Source: Eleusine coracana subsp. coracana
Lineage: Eukaryota; Streptophyta; Magnoliopsida; Poales; Poaceae
Length of the DNA stretch: 64,000 nt
Reading direction: 5' to 3'
Assembly (NCBI GenBank): GCA_032690845.1
Contig: CM064421.1
Location: 36,694,963 to 36,758,962, forward strand
Below the pieces are notes generated by a model, which saw nothing but the letters and a program-made list of their open reading frames with translations, made no database searches and had not been told where the DNA came from. Position numbers and translations under genes: made by a program. Below, piece after piece: positions 59,171 through 64,000 of the stretch (within the stretch, counting starts at the first letter, position 1; every line of letters begins with the position of its first letter).

Positions 59171-60863
59171 AATTACTTTTAATTAGAAGGAAATACTTCA
59201 GACAAGAGTAATTAAATTCTTGTCTATTTTTTTAACGAACCATCATTTTAAGCATTGCATTTCGTATTCATGCATCGCTAGTACTAACTTACAACGTATC
59301 TACGAATCGTATAGGATTCGAGATCGTCGAGCAATCCGTCGAGGTCGAACCCGAGGTGGTGATCGTCAAGACCGACATCGCACTTGCATCGTCGTATCCG
59401 GACGAAACCCAAGGCAAGCCCCGGTGCACCCCACCTATGTTTTTAAATTCTTTCTTTTACCACCGTCAGTCGAATTATGATTGTGCATTAGATTTTAGAA
59501 ATTGATTGACACCCACCTGCATTACTACCATAACCTATGATGTCTTTATATTATACAGGTACAGGTAGCTCGATAGCTGCTATGCTTAATTCTTAGTAAA
59601 ACGGTAGAAGTCGTGTAGTGTTGAATACTACTCGCGAGCTACTTTGGTATGATCTTAAAGCATGGAGGGTTTAAGCTGATTGAGACCTTTGAAAAATTAA
59701 ATGAAAGTTGATGATGATGATGAGATCGGACGGGCCCCGTAGAGGAAAGGGCAAAGACTGGATCTTGCAAGGTGGTAGCCCCGTCCGTGTCAAATTAGGA
59801 CCAAACCGTTAGCGGCTCCGTGAACAAGTATTGAATAGTACCGTATACATGTTGGTATATGGGACCCAGTAAGCTGATGTACCCTAACTACCTCAGTGGT
59901 AGGACGTAGCCAGCTTTCTTTTTCTGGCTGTTAGTGAGATTGAAGTCTCACAGGAGGGAAATGGTGGTCGCCCATGGATAATATCTGGGATGGGTATCTA
60001 GTGGGGTCTCCATATTGCCGGGAGAGTTGGAAACGGATCGACCTTTGGTTGGGGTTAGTGAGAAAAGTTGTCATATACGACCAATGCGGTGTGTATATGT
60101 CGTATAATCAGGTTTTACCCAGCTGGTAGAAATTGATTTGAATTGCTGTCCCTCGCAGCAATGAGTACCGCTTGTTCGCTTGGCGCGAACGGAGATAATC
60201 GAGAGTAACGAGAAGGAGAAGGATTATTTAAAATTATTTAGTTTGGCTTGATAAGTTTTGATTACAATAGTTACAGGATGCAAACCTTATTATTAATGAA
60301 CATAATCTTGAGCTAAAATTTGAAAATAGATATCCACTAATAAGTGTTATTTTTTGCAAGCCTGAGTCAACCCACCAACCAAAGGCCTAAGCATTCTAAG
60401 TGTCAGCCTTAGCGAGCCACGTTGACGGGTTATTCTTACGGAGTATATTAGATACTCAGGGTTTGTTCGAATTATTTTATTCTTAGGTGGTGAGCTTGGC
60501 TCCTATGGATGGTCAGAAGGCATGCCAGAGGAAGGACAACTGTCGGAGGGAGGTTTTCTTCAGTGGGAACGCATCCCATCTCCGAAAAAGTAGAAGCCAA
60601 GGCGTGTCTTCGAGAGTGAGATAGATAGACGTGGTTTTCAAACTTGATTTTTGAACAGAGATCAAACTTCTGTTGAGTTTTAAAATTCGTATTGTAATAA
60701 ATGTTTCTCCGCTGCAAAACTTTTTGTTTCCGAAAACCTGGTTGTATTATACCATAATATAATATATTTCGGGCTTGTGTGAATATATGTGCTATTGTAA
60801 CTCGCTTCATCGAGTGTTTTTCTGTCCTCGATCCTGTTTATTCCGGAGAGATGTCACTAGTGT

Positions 60864-62904
60864 AGCTGGTCTGGGCTTACGATTCCTTCAGCCAATGTTG
60901 CACGTTCTCTTGGGCCCGCGCTATGATTCGAGGCCCAATGTCACGAATCCTTTCCCATCCTCGTCGTTTGCTCGGCCAAGACGGCAAAACCAATCTTCGC
61001 TTACTTAATCATCAAGGAGATATACAAAAAAGGAAATGAGCAAGTTGGTATCGACGTGGCAAGCAGACGATATAACCAATGGCGTGTCATTCTAGCATCC
61101 TTTGAGGCGAAGCATACGGCTGCTTCTTATATCGCGTGCAGCTCACAACGATTTCGCAAACTTTTTTGCACCAGTTCTCCAGAGCAGATCGCGTGACATG
61201 GAAGGTCCTCCTTGCCAGGTGAGAAATTCTCCACTGAATTTCGCAGCTCCCTCCATAAAAAACTGAATCTGCTTAGATACAAATACATTACCGGAAGTCT
61301 TAAGTCTTGTTTTTTCAGTAGGAATGATTTTAGTATGATTTTTGTGGTAACATCAATGCCTGCTTATTTTCCTTCGACGCATCTGCAATTGGTCCGTAAT
61401 TCCAGACGTTTTAGTATCCATCTTCGACGTCTTTCGTCCAGCTTGCTGCTGCCGGCTGCGATGACCCGTGTTTTTTAGGTTTACACCTTAGGATGCAATC
61501 CTCTCATCTATATGTTAATAACGAAAATAGCTGTCTTGTTTTTCTTCTTTTATAAAAAAAAAGATGACAAAGTCAAGTGAAGAAAAAAGAAAGTATTTGA
61601 AAAAGATGACAAGTCAAAAGAAAAGTATTTTGGTAGGCATGCTGACACGTCATCCGTAACAAACAATAGTATGCTGTGACGTCGTCACTGATTAGTTCAA
61701 CGAATCAAGAACAGCGGGTGGTACCTCAAAGTCAAGCGGTGAACCTCGCAACCGAGGAGGACTGGGATTCTGGGAATGGATTTGATGTTCTTGTTTGACC
61801 CATTCGTGTTACTATTTATTTGAAGGGTTGAGACGAGTTATTATTTTCTATTTAATACGAAATATAAGAATGGATAGAACGATCTCTAATTTTGTTTGGA
61901 TGCATGAACTTGGATAAGCATAGAGATATGATCACCTGTTTTTGTTAGTGGTGAGTTTACCTCTAGTAGTTGTGAATGAGCAAAAAAAAACTATTTAAAT
62001 ACAATGATGAAGTTTTTAGAACTATTTAAACTATTTAAAACATAAAAGAAAAAATAAAAAAATAAAATTTTATATATCACTCAACATTCTTTTATGTTTT
62101 ATTTTTTCTTTTAACAAATTATCTCTAACTTATCTCTGGGAACAGTCTTCGATGCTAAAAAAAAAAAGGAACACGAACACTTCAATCACGCAGGGAGCTG
62201 CGCCTAGAGCCAAGTGAACACGAGCACTTCAATCACCCAAAGAGCAAGCATGAACGCCAGGGAGCTGCGCCGCCGTTTCAATTTCAATCACGCCGCCGCG
62301 TTGGTCAAGCACAGCCCCTCAAGACCTGCGCCTTCGCTCGGGCCTGCCCGCACGCACGCTCCAGCCTTGGCCCCGCACAACACTCTGGACGCCGCCGCCT
62401 CGGCCATGCCTGCAGAGGAAGGAGGGAAGAGGAATCTTGCGGTCGCTGCTGCTGGAAATCCGTCGCATAAAAGAATCTAAATCTGATGGTTCATATAGAA
62501 AATCTTTAAAAAAATATAATATAACAAAATATTGATTGAAATCTTTCAGTTAATTAAAAATTAAAAATATAATAAAAAGAAGGACATAATAGAGGCGACG
62601 GATAACTCCGGGCAACAGTGCTTCTATAGAAGCTTTCTTTATTGGGAAAAGCTTTACTGTAAGTCGGTGTCAGCATAACGTGGTGACCACAAAGAAAAGT
62701 CCGAAAGCGTGTTATCCTTTCCTTGAGGTCAAGCCTTTGGTTTGAGTATATAATACACAAATCTTACGTCGGATATTTCGTAACCTTGTCGCTCATAAGA
62801 AAAGAACAGCTAGCTCGCTTGGATATCCCTCCAGCCTATCAGTCTATCAGAGCTTCTCGCCGCAAACCTTGCATGTTTCAACCTTTCGAGTGGGGCTCGC
62901 CGAG
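60864..62904. other. Intergenic upstream of the RING/VWA gene, with a possible decayed exon 1
   Basis: No full gene. At 61198-61218 the sequence ATGGAAGGTCCTCCTTGCCA ends at a GT donor, closely matching exon 1 of the gene at 62905 (MEGPPCQ versus MEGGSDQ), and the following intron-like sequence is loosely similar. About 62168-62270 has a short tandem-like repeat (CACTTCAATCAC and GGGAGCTGCGCC, twice each). Confidence 0.45.
62747..62754 (+). promoter_or_regulatory. TATA box of the RING/VWA gene
   Basis: The sequence TATATAATA (TTTGAGTATATAATACAC) lies about 155 bp upstream of the predicted ATG at 62905, a plausible core promoter. Confidence 0.6.
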
Positions 62905-64000
62905 ATGGAAGGAGGTTCTGACCAGGTGAAAAAGAATCTCTGCATTTTCACCTCTGTACTGTGCATTTAACGTGCGGATTGGTTGCTAGGTCCTGATTCG
63001 GTGTGAAGTTGATGGCGATTGGTTTGATTTTAGCATGAATGAACTCTTGATACGAAGCAGAAATTCCTTAAAACGACATTTTTACTACTGGTTTCTGCTA
63101 GTATTTCCTACATACTGATGAAGCTGTCGTCCAACAAGAACGGATCGATTCTGAGCTTCGTATTTGGATATATTTTGCTTCCTTGCAGCAGAGCAACCCG
63201 TGCGCCATTTGTCTGAGCGGCATGGGCGCCGGCGGCGGGCATGCCATCTTCACCGCGGAGTGCTCCCACACGTTCCACTTCCAGTGCATCTCGGCGAACG
63301 TGGCGCACGGCAACCTGGCGTGCCCGCTCTGCAACACGCAGTGGCGCCAGCTTCCGTTCGTGCAACCCGCACAGCCGCCGGCGTCCACGCTACCGCAGCG
63401 GCGCCCGATGCACCGCGTGCAGCCGCCGGTCCAGTTCCAGCCACCGCAGCCGGAAGTGTTCGACGACGACGACGAGACGGTGGAGCCGCCGCCGCCCTCC
63501 GAAGAACCAGAGACCACCACGCCCGGAGGAAGAGGAACGCTGGTGGTGAGGACGCACACCGAGTACCCGGCCATCGCGAGGGGCGCGTCGCACGAGAGCT
63601 TCGCCGCCCTCGTGCACGTCATGGCTCCGGGCATGATAACAACCGAAGAAGGCGACGACGGGGCCCAGCGCGCGCCACTGGACCTCGTGACGGTGCTGGA
63701 CGTGAGCGGCAGCATGGCCTTTGAGAAGCTGGCGCTCCTGAAGCAGGCCATGGGGTTCGTCGTGGACAACCTGGGCCCGGGGGACCGCCTGAGCGTCGTG
63801 TCCTTTTCCTCCACTGCGCGGCGCGTGACGAGGCTCCTCCGCATGTCGGACGCCGGGAAGGGCCTCGCCAAGAGCGCCGTGGAGGCCCTCGTCGCGCGCG
63901 GCGGCACCAACATCGCCGACGGGCTGCGGGTGGCGGCCAAGGTGCTCGGCGAGCGCCGGCACCGGAACGCCGTCGCCAGCGTGATCCTCCTCTCCGACGG
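62905..64000 (+). CDS. RING-H2 / von Willebrand A domain E3 ligase (WAV3-like), 3' end outside window
   Basis: RING E3 ubiquitin ligase with a VWA domain, of the WAV3 family (in Arabidopsis linked to root gravitropism). Exon 1 is 62905-62925 (MEGGSDQ). Exon 2 runs from 63189 (QSNPCAICLSGMG) past the window end; both junctions are phase 0 (CCAG|GTGAAA, TTGCAG|CAGAGC). The RING-H2 finger is CAIC-CSHTFHFQC-CPLC (about residues 12-52). A Pro/Gln-rich, acidic linker (FDDDDETVEPPPPSEEPE) leads to the VWA domain: LDLVTVLDVSGSM with the intact MIDAS motif DxSxS, then LLKQAMGFVVDNLGPGDRLS and GGTNIADGLRVAAKVLGERR. The frame is open to base 64000 with no stop. The start fits because exon 1 is only 7 codons. 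Confidence 0.82.

Larger units (their letters stand above)
54235..60863 (+). mobile_element. Solo LTR of a large-LTR retrotransposon (plus strand), interrupted by an insertion
   Basis: LTR-like sequence from TGTGACAGTCCTG at 54240 to CGGAGAGATGTCACT at 60858, flanked by the perfect 5-bp repeat AGTGT (54235-54239 and 60859-60863). Subtracting the inner insertion (54745-57850) and one duplicated target leaves about 3.5 kb. The 57.9-60.9 kb part is similar, as its reverse complement, to 57850-54745. Very large LTRs with no internal gag/pol are consistent with a solo LTR of a chromovirus (Tekay/Del-like) Ty3/gypsy family; the family name is inferred from LTR size. No polyprotein, primer-binding site or polypurine tract is seen. 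Confidence 0.75.

Noticed and set aside
54745..60858. One large DNA transposon with 1.7-kb terminal inverted repeats
   Set aside because: The arms' ends carry TGTGACA...TGTCAC LTR-like termini, and separate 5-bp target duplications occur for the inner and outer units, so nested LTRs explain the structure better.
62214..62480. An 88-codon frame (MNTSTSITQRASMNARELR)
   Set aside because: It contains a short DNA-level repeat (CACTTCAATCAC twice), is Ala/Pro-rich and has no homolog I recognise.
1..64000. CRISPR arrays, bacterial operons and phage genes
   Set aside because: No regular repeat-spacer array, Shine-Dalgarno-linked gene runs or phage genes were found; the window is plant nuclear DNA.
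1..64000. tRNA genes
   Set aside because: No cloverleaf with A and B box motifs was recognised by eye; a covariance search could still find one.

Overview
This is plant nuclear DNA from a grass (Poaceae), most likely panicoid. The evidence is GT-AG introns, very GC-rich first exons next to AT-rich spacers, grass-specific families (PIR2-like helical/DUF3615 proteins, a NOP5NT-like family, SEND1), and a large load of grass-type transposons. There are no bacterial operons, CRISPR arrays or phage genes. All calls come from reading the sequence; no database search was run, and family assignments rest on recognised motifs.

Layout: 0.4-1.7 kb is a 1.3-kb foldback element with a 10-bp target duplication. 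3.3-5.2 kb (-) is a plasmodesmata-located protein (PDLP) whose last coding exon has 8 nt. 5.2-10.6 kb is mostly non-genic (a shuffled local repeat and a MITE). 10.7-12.3 kb (-) is a PPR-DYW RNA-editing factor, divergent from a TPR-like gene at 13.5-14.8 kb (+). 15-17.7 kb has a 325-bp direct repeat and a mitochondrial-type RPL11 retropseudogene. 18.7-29.3 kb is a degraded local family: PIR2-like/DUF3615 copy A (several frameshifts), a NOP5NT-like gene, and PIR2-like copy B, split by a 3.76-kb transposon that carries a captured BOI-type gene fragment, a mudrA remnant and a nested 597-bp MITE.

30.2-31.1 kb (-) is an intact class III (GH18) chitinase with a TATA box. Its upstream region is tandemly duplicated, followed by a full-length U2 snRNA-like sequence at 32.2-32.4 kb (-). 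35.4-37.6 kb (+) is a RIN13-like protein. 39.7-43.1 kb (+) is the XPG-family endonuclease SEND1/GEN2. 43.6-45.9 kb (-) is an intronless, broken CDC48 copy, head-to-head with an intact RPL21 gene (46.4-47.8 kb, +). 50.4-53.1 kb (+) is a plastid-type beta-amylase.

54.2-60.9 kb is two nested very large solo LTRs of one family in opposite orientations, each with a recognisable target duplication. 62.9 kb to the window end (+) is a RING-H2/VWA protein (WAV3-like), cut off by the window edge, with a possible decayed duplicate first exon 1.7 kb upstream.

The genes are ordinary independent plant housekeeping, defence, organelle-editing and metabolism genes and do not form one pathway. I did not find a convincing new multi-gene system. 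The notable items are the transposon architectures, the chimeric capture element, the U2-like locus and the pseudogene set.
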